NCBI RefSeq assembly: GCF_000769115.1
Contig: NZ_JQZV01000013.1
Location: 351,603 to 415,602, forward strand
Source: Porphyromonas canoris
Lineage (GTDB): Bacteria > Bacteroidota > Bacteroidia > Bacteroidales > Porphyromonadaceae
Length of the DNA stretch: 64,000 nt
Direction: 5' to 3'
The translations under genes and the position numbers were made by a program. Positions 8,665 through 17,468 of the stretch are shown one piece after another; the first letter of the stretch is position 1; the number at the start of each line of letters is the position of its first letter. The notes below the pieces were generated by a model. It searched no databases and had not been told where the DNA came from. It saw nothing but the letters and a program-made list of their open reading frames with translations.

Positions 8665-9363
8665 ATGACAGAGAAAATACTCGTAGTGGATGACGATAGA
8701 GACATCTGCGACATCCTTGAATTTAACATCAAAAGTGAAGGCTTTGGCGTGGAATGCGCTTACTCGGCAGAGGAGGCTCTGGAAAAGCTCGCCGATGGGA
8801 GCTGTTCGCTGATCCTTCTGGACGTGATGATGGGAGGAATGTCTGGCTTCAAGATGGCAGAGAAGCTACGATCCGAAGGCAATCCTATCCCTATCATATT
8901 CCTCACCGCAAAGGATACGGAGAACGATATGCTTACGGGCTTTTCTGTCGGTGGCGATGATTATATCTCCAAGCCATTCTCCATAAAAGAGGTGATAGCC
9001 CGTATAAAGGCAGTCTTCAAGCGTACTAAGGCAAAATCGGAAGCGACGGTTACGCAGAAGAATAAACTCTCTTTCGACCGGCTTGTAATAGATCTCGCCA
9101 CAAAAGAGGTCTCTATCGAGGGCGAAGCGGTATCGCTAACCAAGACGGAGTTTGAGATATTGGCTCTATTGGCGCAAAAGCCTGACAGACTCTTCTCAAG
9201 GGAGGATATCATAGATACTGTATGGCATGAAATGACTTACGTAACGGAGCGAACGGTGGATGTGCATATCACTCGGCTGAGAAAGAAGCTGGGGAAATAT
9301 GGTGCCGCAATAGTGAACCGCTCCGGATATGGATACCGATTCAATACCGGCGTTTTCTTATGA
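8665..9363 (+). CDS. phoB: Phosphate regulon response regulator, OmpR/PhoB family
   Basis: A DNA-binding response regulator expected to act on the TTAAC-type boxes before the porin and pstS. It has 232 residues. The receiver domain (about 1-120) has acidic DDD at 9-11, the phosphoacceptor Asp53 in LILLDVMM, the Thr of FLTAKD, and the Lys of SKPFS. The winged-helix domain (about 132-230) has LTKTEFEILALLAQKPDRLFSRE-like recognition structure and RTVDVHITRLRKKLG. It shares a 4-bp overlap (ATGA) with phoR. The PhoB name rests on context with pst and phoU; OmpR-family regulators are otherwise hard to tell apart by sequence. Confidence 0.88.
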   Translation: MTEKILVVDDDRDICDILEFNIKSEGFGVECAYSAEEALEKLADGSCSLILLDVMMGGMSGFKMAEKLRSEGNPIPIIFLTAKDTENDMLTGFSVGGDDYISKPFSIKEVIARIKAVFKRTKAKSEATVTQKNKLSFDRLVIDLATKEVSIEGEAVSLTKTEFEILALLAQKPDRLFSREDIIDTVWHEMTYVTERTVDVHITRLRKKLGKYGAAIVNRSGYGYRFNTGVFL

Positions 9364-11075
9364 AACTGACCTATAAACAGCGTCTGTTCTTCTACATATC
9401 CGTTCTTTTTCTTCTCTTTTCTGCGGGAGTGATTCTCTTTGAACAGGCACGAGACCGGAGGTTTAGAACGGAAGCGATGCAGGAGAGACTGCGTACCTAC
9501 ACGGAAATAGTCAATTCCGCTCTCGTGGCAGATGGCAACAACGATCTTCGCCGGCTCGATTCGCTGCTTGCTCTTTTCCCTCAAACCATTCGTCTCAGCC
9601 TGATAGACTCGGAGGGGACTCTCTTTTATGACAACTCCTTTCCGGATCTCTCCACACTGACAAACCACCTTTCCCGACCGGAGATAGCGCAGGCAAAAGA
9701 GAAAGGAACAGGTACGGATCTCCGCACTTCTGCCTCTAACAGCCGGAAGTATCTCTACTACGCCAAAAGGTTTGGCGATAGATACATCAGAGTGGCACTG
9801 CCTTACGACATCGAAGTGGAGCAGTTCATGCAGGCGGATCACACCTTTTTCTACTTCGTGTTGCTGCTTTTTGTCGTTACCCTTGTGGGGGTCAATATGG
9901 TGAGTAATCGCTTTGGGGCATCCATCCGTCGCCTAAGAGACTTCATGACGGAAAGCGATAAAGGTGCCGCTCCAAAGCTCAACTTCCCGGATGATGAACT
10001 TGGAGAGATCGGTAGTAAGATAACGGAAAACTACCGCCAACTGAGAGAGAGAAAGGAGATAATAGATTTGGAACGAAGCCGACTGCTTCAACACGTTTAC
10101 AGTTCAAAGGAAGGGATATGCTTTTTTACCCCTGCCAGGAAAGTGCAATTCTTTAACGGACTTTTCATCCAATACCTCAACATCCTGACGGATGAACCTA
10201 CGGGCGAACCATCCATCCTGTTTACGGCTCCGGAGTTTGCCGGAATGCAGAGCTTCTTGAATGAGAATCTTTCCGAAAACTACTTTGAACAGAAGCTCTC
10301 AAAACAGGGTAAAAGCTTTGCTCTGCGCCTTAACAGATTTGATGATGAAGGCTTTGAAGTGATACTGAATGACATAACCAAACAGGAGAAGACACGGCAA
10401 TTGAAGCAGGAGATGACCGCAAACATCGCTCACGAACTGCGTACTCCCGTTACAAGCATTCGGGGTTATCTGGAAACGGTAATGGAGCAAAACCCGAACG
10501 AGGAGAGGAGACACTACTTTATCTCTCGCGCTTTTGGGCAGGCGATGGTGCTGTCCGAACTGATTCAGGACATCAGTCTGATCACCAAAATGGAGGAAGC
10601 ACCGCAGCTCTTCAAGCAGGAAGAGGTGGATCTCAATCTCTTGTTGGAGAGGCTGCAGAGCGATTTGGCTTCTGCTCTGGAGCAGAAAAGAATGTCGGTG
10701 AAGCTGCTTTTGCCGGGAAAAATCTCCGTCTACGGCTCTCGAAATCTCCTCTATTCCATCTTCCGAAACCTGACCGATAATGCCATCAACTACGCAGGAG
10801 AAGAGACCACGATTATCATTTCTCTCTACAATGAGGACGATCGCTTCTACTACTTTTCGTTTTCGGACAATGGCTGCGGCATATCCAACGAAGAGCATCT
10901 TCCTCGTCTCTTCGATCGTTTTTACCGTATATCGGAGGGGCGAACACGAGATACGGGAGGCTCCGGACTCGGTCTCTCGATCGTGAAGAATGCCATAGCA
11001 TTTCACAAAGGAAGTATCACGGTGAAGAACAGAAAAGGTGGCGGACTGGAGTTTCTCTTCCAGCTGCAAAAATAA
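9360..11075 (+). CDS. phoR: Phosphate regulon sensor histidine kinase
   Basis: A membrane sensor kinase that is the cognate partner of the overlapping PhoB. It has 571 residues. TM1 spans about 9-29, a periplasmic sensor region of about 130 residues follows, TM2 spans about 163-185 (FYFVLLLFVVTLVGVNMV), then a HAMP-like linker and a PAS-like segment (SRLLQHVYSSKEGICFFTPARKV region). The DHp motif ANIAHELRTPVTSIRGYLE has phospho-acceptor His358. The HATPase has N-box NLTDNAINYA, G1 DNGCGI and G2 GGSGLGLSIVKNA. Unlike E. coli PhoR, it has a large periplasmic domain, as in Bacillus PhoR. It is convergent with the next gene, 18 bp away. Confidence 0.88.
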   Translation: MKLTYKQRLFFYISVLFLLFSAGVILFEQARDRRFRTEAMQERLRTYTEIVNSALVADGNNDLRRLDSLLALFPQTIRLSLIDSEGTLFYDNSFPDLSTLTNHLSRPEIAQAKEKGTGTDLRTSASNSRKYLYYAKRFGDRYIRVALPYDIEVEQFMQADHTFFYFVLLLFVVTLVGVNMVSNRFGASIRRLRDFMTESDKGAAPKLNFPDDELGEIGSKITENYRQLRERKEIIDLERSRLLQHVYSSKEGICFFTPARKVQFFNGLFIQYLNILTDEPTGEPSILFTAPEFAGMQSFLNENLSENYFEQKLSKQGKSFALRLNRFDDEGFEVILNDITKQEKTRQLKQEMTANIAHELRTPVTSIRGYLETVMEQNPNEERRHYFISRAFGQAMVLSELIQDISLITKMEEAPQLFKQEEVDLNLLLERLQSDLASALEQKRMSVKLLLPGKISVYGSRNLLYSIFRNLTDNAINYAGEETTIIISLYNEDDRFYYFSFSDNGCGISNEEHLPRLFDRFYRISEGRTRDTGGSGLGLSIVKNAIAFHKGSITVKNRKGGGLEFLFQLQK

Positions 11076-11093
11076 ATCCCTCCCGTAAGTTGC

Positions 11094-11876
11094 TTACTCC
11101 TCTTTTGCTGCTCTTACAATCTTCATCAGCTTGCTTCCCATACAGCTACTGATGTCTGTGGTAACAAACTTACCATTCCAATAGAGCGAGAATATGGTCG
11201 CAGGAGAAGGGGCATCTTGTGCTTCTTGAGGGGTATCGAGCTTGACGATTTTCAGCGGTATGCCCTCCTTTTTTGCCTCTTCCACCAGCACCGTACCCAC
11301 GTAATACTCGGTGAAAGGACAGCGATTGCTGTAATAGGCAACCAGTCCGGAGCGTTCGTCATCCGGCAATCCTCTCTTTACAGACTCTTTGAAGCAAGGA
11401 TCGGGAGCGGTATCATCCGTTTTCAAGACAAGGAGAGAGAATCCCTCCGGAAGTGTCTGCACTGTCTTAAAGCCCTGCTTGAGCAACCACTTTGTATCGC
11501 TCATGAAGTGATACTTTTTAGTTCCGACCACCGTTACCAATCCGTATTTGCCTTGCTTTCTTGCGTCATCTATTGCGGACTGAAGGAGTCTTTTGGCGTG
11601 TCCCTGCCCTTTGTACTGCCCCGATACCCACAGACAGTTTACCATGAGGTAGTTTTCTGCACTCACGGGTAACCATGCTTGCTCGGCAGGCACGTACTCT
11701 ATAAACACTTTGGCTCTGGCATCCAACTTCCTGAAGATATAGCCTCGTTCCAGCTCCTGTTCCAGCCACATCTTTTTCAGTCTGTACCCTTCTTCACACT
11801 TCTTATCGGAAAACGCGCAACAGATGTGTTCGGTGGGGAGATTTTCTTTGGTGATCGTAATGTAAGATGCTTCCAT
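11094..11876 (-). CDS. GNAT N-acetyltransferase with C-terminal YoaP domain
   Basis: It has 260 residues in two parts. The N-terminal half (about 1-150) is a GNAT acetyltransferase: strand 4 ends MVNCLWVSGQYKGQGHAKRL, where GQYKGQGHA is the acetyl-CoA pyrophosphate loop (Q/RxxGxG/A). The C-terminal half resembles the YoaP domain and includes SNRCPFTEYYVGTVLVEEAK, with a thioredoxin-fold-like Cys-Pro, and later PATIFSLYWNGKFVTTD. The substrate is unknown. It is convergent with phoR and has repeat copy A in its upstream spacer. Confidence 0.85.
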   Translation of the reverse strand: MEASYITITKENLPTEHICCAFSDKKCEEGYRLKKMWLEQELERGYIFRKLDARAKVFIEYVPAEQAWLPVSAENYLMVNCLWVSGQYKGQGHAKRLLQSAIDDARKQGKYGLVTVVGTKKYHFMSDTKWLLKQGFKTVQTLPEGFSLLVLKTDDTAPDPCFKESVKRGLPDDERSGLVAYYSNRCPFTEYYVGTVLVEEAKKEGIPLKIVKLDTPQEAQDAPSPATIFSLYWNGKFVTTDISSCMGSKLMKIVRAAKEE

Positions 11877-12073
11877 TATTTTAATTTATTTATGCTGTTT
11901 GGGAGAGGAGGGGACGGCTCTGCAGAACGTGGAAACATATTTCGGATTTTACCGTATATGCTTGCCTCTTTTCCCAAACTCTAAAAGTAATATTCTCCGA
12001 TAAAGGTAACCATTTTTCGTGGACGATCTTTTCTCTCTTTTTGCTCCCTTTTTTCGGGGCTCTCGGAAGAGTG

Positions 12074-12470
12074 TTTTTATATATTCCATCCCCAAAAATG
12101 CCCTCTTTTTTCTCTCTCTCTATTTTGATCGGAAGGGTCATTTTCAGAGCACGACCGAACTGTTAAATTCGCTCCATTTTATTAACACAAATTCCGATGT
12201 TCGTTAAGCCAAAACGCTAAACGAGCATATTTTGTCGGCTTAACGTGTTTAATTTTTCAATGAACACGTTTACTGATTTCATTAAACACGTTTACCGGAT
12301 TCGATTAACGTGTTTGGGAGGAGAAAAGTTCGGAAATTCGCGATTTCTCATAACTGCTTAATATATAGTAGGATAGAGGCTTTTCTGTTCGCCGAACATG
12401 GATGACAGGACAAAATCTCTCTTTGTCGGCAGCCGGTTTCACGGACTCCATTTTTATATAAAAGCTCCCA
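12074..12470 (+). repeat. Interspersed repeat, copy A (internally deleted, 397 bp)
   Basis: It begins with TTTTTATATATTCCATCC and ends with TTTTTATATAAAAGCTCCC, the same borders as the four full-length copies. It keeps the left half, with AACGTGTT/AACACGTT sites, and the far-right fragment TTCGCGATTTCTCATA. The middle block of about 150 bp, seen in the other copies between these parts, is absent. No coding sequence, transposase or terminal inverted repeat was found. Confidence 0.85.
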
Positions 12471-12519
12471 CCGGTAAGACCTGCATTTTCTCTCTTTTTC
12501 TCGTACCTTTTGGGGCTGA

Positions 12520-12559
12520 AAAATAAGAAGGTCTCAAAGGAAATTCCTCTGAGACCTTC
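12520..12559 (-). terminator. Terminator of the exb operon
   Basis: GAAGGTCTCA and TGAGACCTTC form a 10-bp stem extended by AGGAA/TTCCT. On the minus strand it is followed by TTATTTTTC. It lies 26 bp past the last exbD stop. Confidence 0.85.
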
Positions 12560-12584
12560 TCATCGTTTGTTCTATATTTCAGAA

Positions 12585-13052
12585 CTATTTTGTCTGCTGA
12601 ACGGTTGCGTAGATAATCTTACGCGCATCAGCCTCTCTTAGCTTTTGTTTTACCTCAGTTACGATACCCATCTTAGTAGACTCGTCTGTTTTCAAGACTG
12701 TCGTCATAAGGGCTGCATCCTCTTCGTTCTTTGCTGCTTTTTCTTGAGCAATAAAGTCGAAGATATCACTTGGAGAAGCAAACTCATCATTCAGCTGAAT
12801 TTGAGTTTCAGTACCGTACTTTGCTTGATACATAGACATAGGCTTACCCATGTAGATGTATGTTGCAAGCGACTTCTTCTCCAACTTTGTTATTTCTGTT
12901 GCAGCAGGTAGCTTTACCTGAACCATCATAGTTACTTCACGGATAGAAGTTACCATCATGATAAAGAATAGGAATGCAAATACCAAGTCAGGCAATGACG
13001 CAGTGTTCAATTCGGGCATTTCTCGCCCGCCACCTTTTAGAAATTTACTCAT
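12585..13052 (-). CDS. exbD: ExbD/TolR-type biopolymer transporter, second copy
   Basis: An inner-membrane, periplasm-facing stator protein. With ExbB it harvests the proton motive force for TonB-dependent receptors. It has 155 residues and one N-terminal helix (ASLPDLVFAFLFFIMMVTSI). The conserved acidic residue is the Asp in LPDLVFAF. A periplasmic ExbD domain follows, ending KIIYATVQQTK. Bacteroidetes often carry two ExbD paralogues in series, and this is the last gene of that operon, 11 bp after the first exbD. The two paralogues differ clearly, so they probably form a mixed stator. Confidence 0.9.
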   Translation of the reverse strand: MSKFLKGGGREMPELNTASLPDLVFAFLFFIMMVTSIREVTMMVQVKLPAATEITKLEKKSLATYIYMGKPMSMYQAKYGTETQIQLNDEFASPSDIFDFIAQEKAAKNEEDAALMTTVLKTDESTKMGIVTEVKQKLREADARKIIYATVQQTK

Positions 13053-13063
13053 AACTTAGATAT

Positions 13064-13651
13064 TTATTTTTTCTTGCCTCCGTACTCTTTCGGATTTGCT
13101 TCGGAGATTTTTTGTGGATAAAGTTCTACAAGAGCATCAAGCTGTTCCGGAGAAAGCTCTTCAAGTGTCTTGCCCCACTTGTTACGGGCAAAGTCTGCAC
13201 GCAACTCGTTATAGGCTCTCACAAGAATATTCTGAACAGTGATGTAGTCCGCATACTTTGTGTCCACATTATTAGTTACCGATATCACATGACTCTTGGT
13301 TACTTTCATAACGCCAAGCAATGGAATCTCCTTGTCTTCTCTTTCAGGAAGAGTAGGATCATCATTGACGTTAAGGACGAACTCTTTTACCTTTTCTCCC
13401 AAACGGCTAAGCTCGATCTCTTCACCGTTACAGAGAACACGTCCGTCTGTGTTCACCAATACTTTAAGCATATTCCTTCTGTTGATGTCCAACTCTATAT
13501 CTTTTTGATCAGGGGGGAGCGCAGGCGGAAGCGAACGCAAGATCCCTTTATCCGATCCCATAGATGTTGTTACCAGGAAGAATATAAGTAACATGAAAGC
13601 GATGTCGGCGGAAGAAGATCCGTTAATTCCGGGAGTTTTTCTTTTTGCCAT
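13064..13651 (-). CDS. exbD: ExbD/TolR-type biopolymer transporter, first copy
   Basis: An inner-membrane ExbD stator of the TonB energy system. It has 195 residues, longer than its downstream paralogue. It starts MAKRKTPGINGSSSADIAFMLLIFFLVTTSM, in which the Asp of SSADIAF is the proton-pathway aspartate at the top of the single helix. The periplasmic domain includes VLVNTDGRVLCNGEEI. A charged C-terminal extension (about 160-195, GKTLEELSPEQLDALVELYP) is typical of the Bacteroidetes type. Confidence 0.9.
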   Translation of the reverse strand: MAKRKTPGINGSSSADIAFMLLIFFLVTTSMGSDKGILRSLPPALPPDQKDIELDINRRNMLKVLVNTDGRVLCNGEEIELSRLGEKVKEFVLNVNDDPTLPEREDKEIPLLGVMKVTKSHVISVTNNVDTKYADYITVQNILVRAYNELRADFARNKWGKTLEELSPEQLDALVELYPQKISEANPKEYGGKKK

Positions 13652-13677
13652 AATTATTCTGCTTTATATGTTACGTC

Positions 13678-14151
13678 TTACTTCTTTATGAATAGGTTCT
13701 TGATAGCACCAAATAATACTCCGAGGATAGAGAGGCAGATAAGTGCATACGTAGAGTATAGAAGCATATCGGTTCTCTTCAACCAAGTCGGAATGTTATA
13801 CTGTTGGAAGTCTTGACTCAAAGGAAGCGGATCTGCACTACCTACTGCATAAGTGATACCCAATAGCGCTGCAAAGAGTACCAATATAACTACTGTGCGT
13901 ATTGCTTTCTTGGGTGAGTTTTTGAAACTGCTAAAGAACGCTGCTAACCCGAATAGTAGTGTTGCAAGCACGGCAATGATAGCCAACGCGTATGTCCAAT
14001 ACAGCAAAGCTCCGGTATAGACGGGCTCCGGTTTGGCAGCCGCAGGGTCAACATATCCACCGAAGTAGAATAGCCCCATGACTATCACCGAGATAGCTGC
14101 CACTACAAGGAGAGTTATGCTCGATGTTTTTCTTATTTTAGTTACTGCCAT
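13678..14151 (-). CDS. Conserved integral membrane protein of the exb operon
   Basis: No named family is recognised. It has 157 residues with three or four hydrophobic helices (about 12-32, 45-72, 84-104 and 128-152) separated by short loops. It ends GAIKNLFIKK, and the first 10 residues are basic. It lies between exbB and the first exbD with gaps of 14 and 26 bp, the position held by a similar small membrane protein in other Bacteroidales exb operons as I remember them. It may be an accessory part of the stator complex, which is inferred from position only. Confidence 0.75.
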   Translation of the reverse strand: MAVTKIRKTSSITLLVVAAISVIVMGLFYFGGYVDPAAAKPEPVYTGALLYWTYALAIIAVLATLLFGLAAFFSSFKNSPKKAIRTVVILVLFAALLGITYAVGSADPLPLSQDFQQYNIPTWLKRTDMLLYSTYALICLSILGVLFGAIKNLFIKK

Positions 14152-14165
14152 GACGGTCTATTATA

Positions 14166-14969
14166 TTATCTCTTAAACTTTAGGTTATACTTCACGATGA
14201 AGTCAACAATACGGATAGAAGCATCTTCCATCTTGTTTACAATGCCTTCAAACTTAGAAAGAAGGTAGTTGTAGAATACTTGAAGGATAAGAGCTACTAC
14301 AAGACCACCGATAGTGGTGATAAGAGCAATCTTCATACCGGAAGCTACAACTGTCGGAGAGATGTCACCGGCCTTAGCGATGTCGTCGAATGCTTGAACC
14401 ATACCAACCACTGTACCCAAGAATCCAAGAGATGGAGCCATTGCGATGAAGAGTGTAATCCAAGAAAGGTTCTTTTCCAAAAGACCTGCTTGTACACCAC
14501 CGTAAGAAACGATAGAACGTTCTACTACGTCCAAACCTTGGTCGATACGAAGAAGTGCTTGATATGCAATAGATGCAACAGGACCGCGAGTGTCGCGAGC
14601 AATATTTTTAGCTGCTTCTACATCTCCTTTATCTAGAGCCGATTCAACCTCTGCAAGGAATTTGTCATTGTTTGTGTCGGCAAGATTGAGATAGATGATT
14701 CTTTCCAATACAAATGCCAAACCGAGGATAAGAGTGATGATTACCAATGACATAAATGCAGGACCACCCTCAATGAACTTTGTCTTAAGCTCTTGGTGAA
14801 ATCCGCCTTCTACCATTTCTGCTTCAAGAGTAGCAGGAGCGGCATCTTCTGTTGGAGTATCCACAGTTTGAGTGGTTTCCTGTGCTACTTGATCTTGGGC
14901 ACTTACTACCTGAGGTAGGGCTAGAGTAAAGAAACCCATCAATGCGATACTAGCTAAAAATCTTTTCAT
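14166..14969 (-). CDS. exbB: MotA/TolQ/ExbB proton channel protein
   Basis: The inner-membrane proton-channel subunit that, with ExbD, energises TonB-dependent outer-membrane transport. It has 267 residues. The N-terminus is a signal-like helix (MKRFLASIALMGFFTLALPQVVSAQ) and a polar Q/T/E/A-rich spacer to about residue 60. TM1 follows (AFMSLVIITLILGLAFVLERII), then a cytoplasmic domain, then TM2 and TM3 around WITLFIAMAPSLGFLGTVVGMVQAF and MKIALITTIGGLVVALILQVF. These hold the conserved LGLLGTV-like and TT residues. It is the first gene of a four-gene operon ending at a strong terminator. Confidence 0.93.
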   Translation of the reverse strand: MKRFLASIALMGFFTLALPQVVSAQDQVAQETTQTVDTPTEDAAPATLEAEMVEGGFHQELKTKFIEGGPAFMSLVIITLILGLAFVLERIIYLNLADTNNDKFLAEVESALDKGDVEAAKNIARDTRGPVASIAYQALLRIDQGLDVVERSIVSYGGVQAGLLEKNLSWITLFIAMAPSLGFLGTVVGMVQAFDDIAKAGDISPTVVASGMKIALITTIGGLVVALILQVFYNYLLSKFEGIVNKMEDASIRIVDFIVKYNLKFKR

Positions 14970-15054
14970 TGTGCGTTTGTTTTTAGATTAGAGATTTAAA
15001 TTATTTGTTGTTTATTCCTTTATTTCACTGTGGGTTTACTCATTCAACCCTTTG

Positions 15055-15140
15055 CGGAGAGAAAGGGATTCGAACCCTTGATACGTTTTGCGTATACACG
15101 CTTTCCAGGCGTGCCTCTTCAGCCACTCGAGCACCTCTCC
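15055..15140 (-). tRNA. tRNA-Ser (anticodon GGA)
   Basis: On the minus strand the gene begins GGAGAGGTGCTCGAGTGG. It has anticodon loop CTGGAAA (anticodon GGA, reading UCC/UCU) and a long class II variable arm (GCGTGTATACGCAAAACGTATC region). The T-arm is GGTTCGAATCC and the acceptor 3' strand ends CTCTCC, followed by discriminator G as expected for tRNA-Ser. CCA is not encoded. Confidence 0.96.
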
Positions 15141-15277
15141 TTGTTATCTGTGTGATGTCTCACACCATACAGAGTACAAATCTATGTTTTTTAATTGACA
15201 TACGCACTATTTTGGGCTATTATTTCTTTCACTTCTGAAGAGGAAGTGTTAAACAAGTCCAAATCAAAATAGTGTTG

Positions 15278-16075
15278 TCAAGTCTCTAAGTTAAATAATT
15301 TAACCGAATTGACCAATAATTGTGCGGATACTTCTGCTTCCGGTTTTCGGTATATTATTGATAACTCACTGATAATCCGATGCAAGTATGAAGGCTCATT
15401 TCGTTTGCCTCTGAACGGAACGGGAGAAAGATATGGCGCATCCGTTTCTATTACCACTCTTTCGAGCGGAATGGAGCGAGAGAGAAAGTCGCGCAGGTCG
15501 GAGTTTTTGAATGTTACCACTCCGCTTATTCCGACAAAGGCATTGGTCTCGCTGTCTATCCGTTTCAGCTCTCCGGCAGTTCCGGTAAAGCTGTGAAACA
15601 CACCGGTGCATCTCCCTTCTCCTGCCTCTTTATAAATATCTATGGCGTCTTCCACCGCACTTCGGGTATGGATACTGAGGGGCAGGTTGTACTCCTTAGC
15701 CCATTCGATCTGTGTGGCAAACGCTTCCTGTTGATGCTGTTTGAAGGTGGTGTCCCAATAGTAATCGAGCCCCACTTCGCCCACTCCGTAGTAGCGGGAC
15801 AGGGTTGGAGCTTGAAGCTCTGCCCGGACAAACGCCAGCTCTTCTTTGTAGTTTTCATCCACAGATGTGGGATGAAGCCCCATCATCGGCAGTAAAACCT
15901 CCGGGAACTGCCTTACAGACTCTTCGAGTTCGGGGAATGAACTTCTATCTATATTAGGAAGAAGCATCCGGCTGATGCCCGACCGCATCGCTCGCTCTAC
16001 GACATCGGGAAGATCCTCTTTGAATGCTTCTCCGTAGAGATGCGTGTGTGTATCTATTATGCGAGATGATTGCAT
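15278..16075 (-). CDS. tatD: TatD family metal-dependent hydrolase (DNase)
   Basis: A cytosolic TIM-barrel metallo-hydrolase of the TatD family, linked to 3'-5' DNase activity. It has 265 residues, the usual length. Metal ligands are visible: DTHTHLYG (8-15), GEVGLDYYW (about 117, Glu), LSIHTR (His), VFHSFTG (His) and IETDAPYL (Asp). The start ATG lies at the conserved beginning SSRIIDTHTH. It follows a non-coding spacer with hairpins and is followed by the tRNA-Ser gene in the same direction. Confidence 0.92.
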   Translation of the reverse strand: MQSSRIIDTHTHLYGEAFKEDLPDVVERAMRSGISRMLLPNIDRSSFPELEESVRQFPEVLLPMMGLHPTSVDENYKEELAFVRAELQAPTLSRYYGVGEVGLDYYWDTTFKQHQQEAFATQIEWAKEYNLPLSIHTRSAVEDAIDIYKEAGEGRCTGVFHSFTGTAGELKRIDSETNAFVGISGVVTFKNSDLRDFLSRSIPLERVVIETDAPYLSPVPFRGKRNEPSYLHRIISELSIIYRKPEAEVSAQLLVNSVKLFNLET

Positions 16076-16199
16076 TGTTATATCTATGTTTTTGCTGAGT
16101 CTTGGTGCAGGGTGTTCATTGGTAATGAGGCATCTGTTTTCTTCTCAAAAGATGAGGCTCCGGAACATCTGCCGAACCTGTTTATTTCTACCTCTGAAC

Positions 16200-16400
16200 G
16201 TTGATAAAAGCTGCACCGAACGGGTTAAAAAGTTGTATTCAAAGTTTGAATCCTGAAAAACAAGTGCTGAATTTTGCAAATCAAAGCCCGATTTCGGGAA
16301 ATCGAATCTTGATTGCAAAATTTTTTTATGTTTAAGAGAAGATTTGAACAGGTTAAAAAGAAGATTTGAACCTGTTCAGATCCGGTTTCGGGCTTATGGA
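16200..16400. repeat. Spacer with nested hairpins
   Basis: A non-coding stretch between the polyprenyl synthase stop and tatD. It contains a large hairpin (TTTTGCAAATCAAAG at 16272 with CTTGATTGCAAAA at 16308) followed on the plus strand by seven T. It also contains a second inverted repeat (GAACAGGTT at 16346, AACCTGTTC at 16369) and a direct repeat of AGAAGATTTGAAC. Both flanking genes run leftward, so the plus-strand terminator look has no gene to serve. Confidence 0.5.
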
Positions 16401-16472
16401 GGAAAGTGCGTTGTCGTTCTCTCTGTCTCGACGGATTCCCGATGGTGTTCATTCGGAGGCTCTCCAAGAGGA

Positions 16473-17456
16473 TCAGTGATTTCTCTCCGAAAGCGATCGG
16501 ATCATCTTTATCAATTCATCAAGAGGTGCTCTGTTGGGTACATCAAGCTCTTCGGAGAGAGAGACTGCCTGCTTGGAGAGCCCTTGTATCATGTCTCGGA
16601 TCAGCTTGTCTACCTCATAACGCACATAAAATTCCTTTACACGCTCTATCCGTTTGCTCTTATCTTCGGTTGCAAGAGCAGCTTCCCATGCTTTGGTTTC
16701 TCCTCTCGACTCTGCGATTTTTGCCGTCTGAATCATCAAGAACGTCTTTTTGCGCTCTATGATGTCTCCACCTATCGGTTTGCCGAATGTTGCTTCGTCT
16801 CCGAAAGTGTCCAGATAGTCGTCTTGGAGCTGGAAGGCAAGGCCGGTGGTTACTCCTATTTGATAAAGAAGCCGGGTATCTTCTTCGGATGCTCCGGCGG
16901 CTATTGCACCCAAGCCGAGTGCGCCTCCCAAGAGGACGGATGTTTTAAGCCGGATCATCTCCATGTATTCGTCTACACCTACTTCGGTTGCGTCTCTTCT
17001 CTCAAAGTCCATATCGTACTGCTGACCCATGCACACCTCTCTGGCTGTCCGGGAAAACATCTCCTGCAAACGGCGGAAGTCGGATGCTTGAGAGCGGGCT
17101 AAGATTTCGTATGCCAATACCAACATGGCATCCCCGGAGAGGATCGCGGTGTTGGCATCCCACTTTTTCCAGACGGTTTGTCTGTGTCTTCGTGTGGCGG
17201 CATCGTCCATCAGGTCATCGTGCAGGAGGGTAAAGTTGTGAAACACTTCCACTGCTGCTGCCACGGGATAGGCTTCCGTGTCCGGTTTTTTGCCGCCCAT
17301 CATTTCGTAGGCTTGCAGTACAAGTCTCGGACGGATGCGTTTTCCGGGTACTTCCAGAGTGTATGAGATGGGGAGGAAGAGGGTTTGAGGTTCTTCTTCA
17401 GGGATCAGACTTAGCAGATATTCCTCGAAAGGGATTTGGGAAATTGAAGATGTCAT
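16473..17456 (-). CDS. Polyprenyl (geranylgeranyl/octaprenyl-type) diphosphate synthase
   Basis: A cytosolic trans-prenyltransferase that condenses isopentenyl diphosphate with allylic diphosphates to make precursors of quinones or other prenyl lipids. It has 327 residues. The first Asp-rich motif is LLHDDLMDDAATRR (about 76-89) and the second is QLQDDYLDTFGDEATFGKPIGGD (about 208-230). GKRIRPRLVL at the N-terminus and RKKTFLMIQTA are also typical. The chain length of the product cannot be read reliably. It is 12 bp downstream of the cardiolipin synthase gene, in a leftward run of lipid and housekeeping genes. Confidence 0.9.
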   Translation of the reverse strand: MTSSISQIPFEEYLLSLIPEEEPQTLFLPISYTLEVPGKRIRPRLVLQAYEMMGGKKPDTEAYPVAAAVEVFHNFTLLHDDLMDDAATRRHRQTVWKKWDANTAILSGDAMLVLAYEILARSQASDFRRLQEMFSRTAREVCMGQQYDMDFERRDATEVGVDEYMEMIRLKTSVLLGGALGLGAIAAGASEEDTRLLYQIGVTTGLAFQLQDDYLDTFGDEATFGKPIGGDIIERKKTFLMIQTAKIAESRGETKAWEAALATEDKSKRIERVKEFYVRYEVDKLIRDMIQGLSKQAVSLSEELDVPNRAPLDELIKMIRSLSERNH

Positions 17457-17468
17457 AAGTAGTGAATA

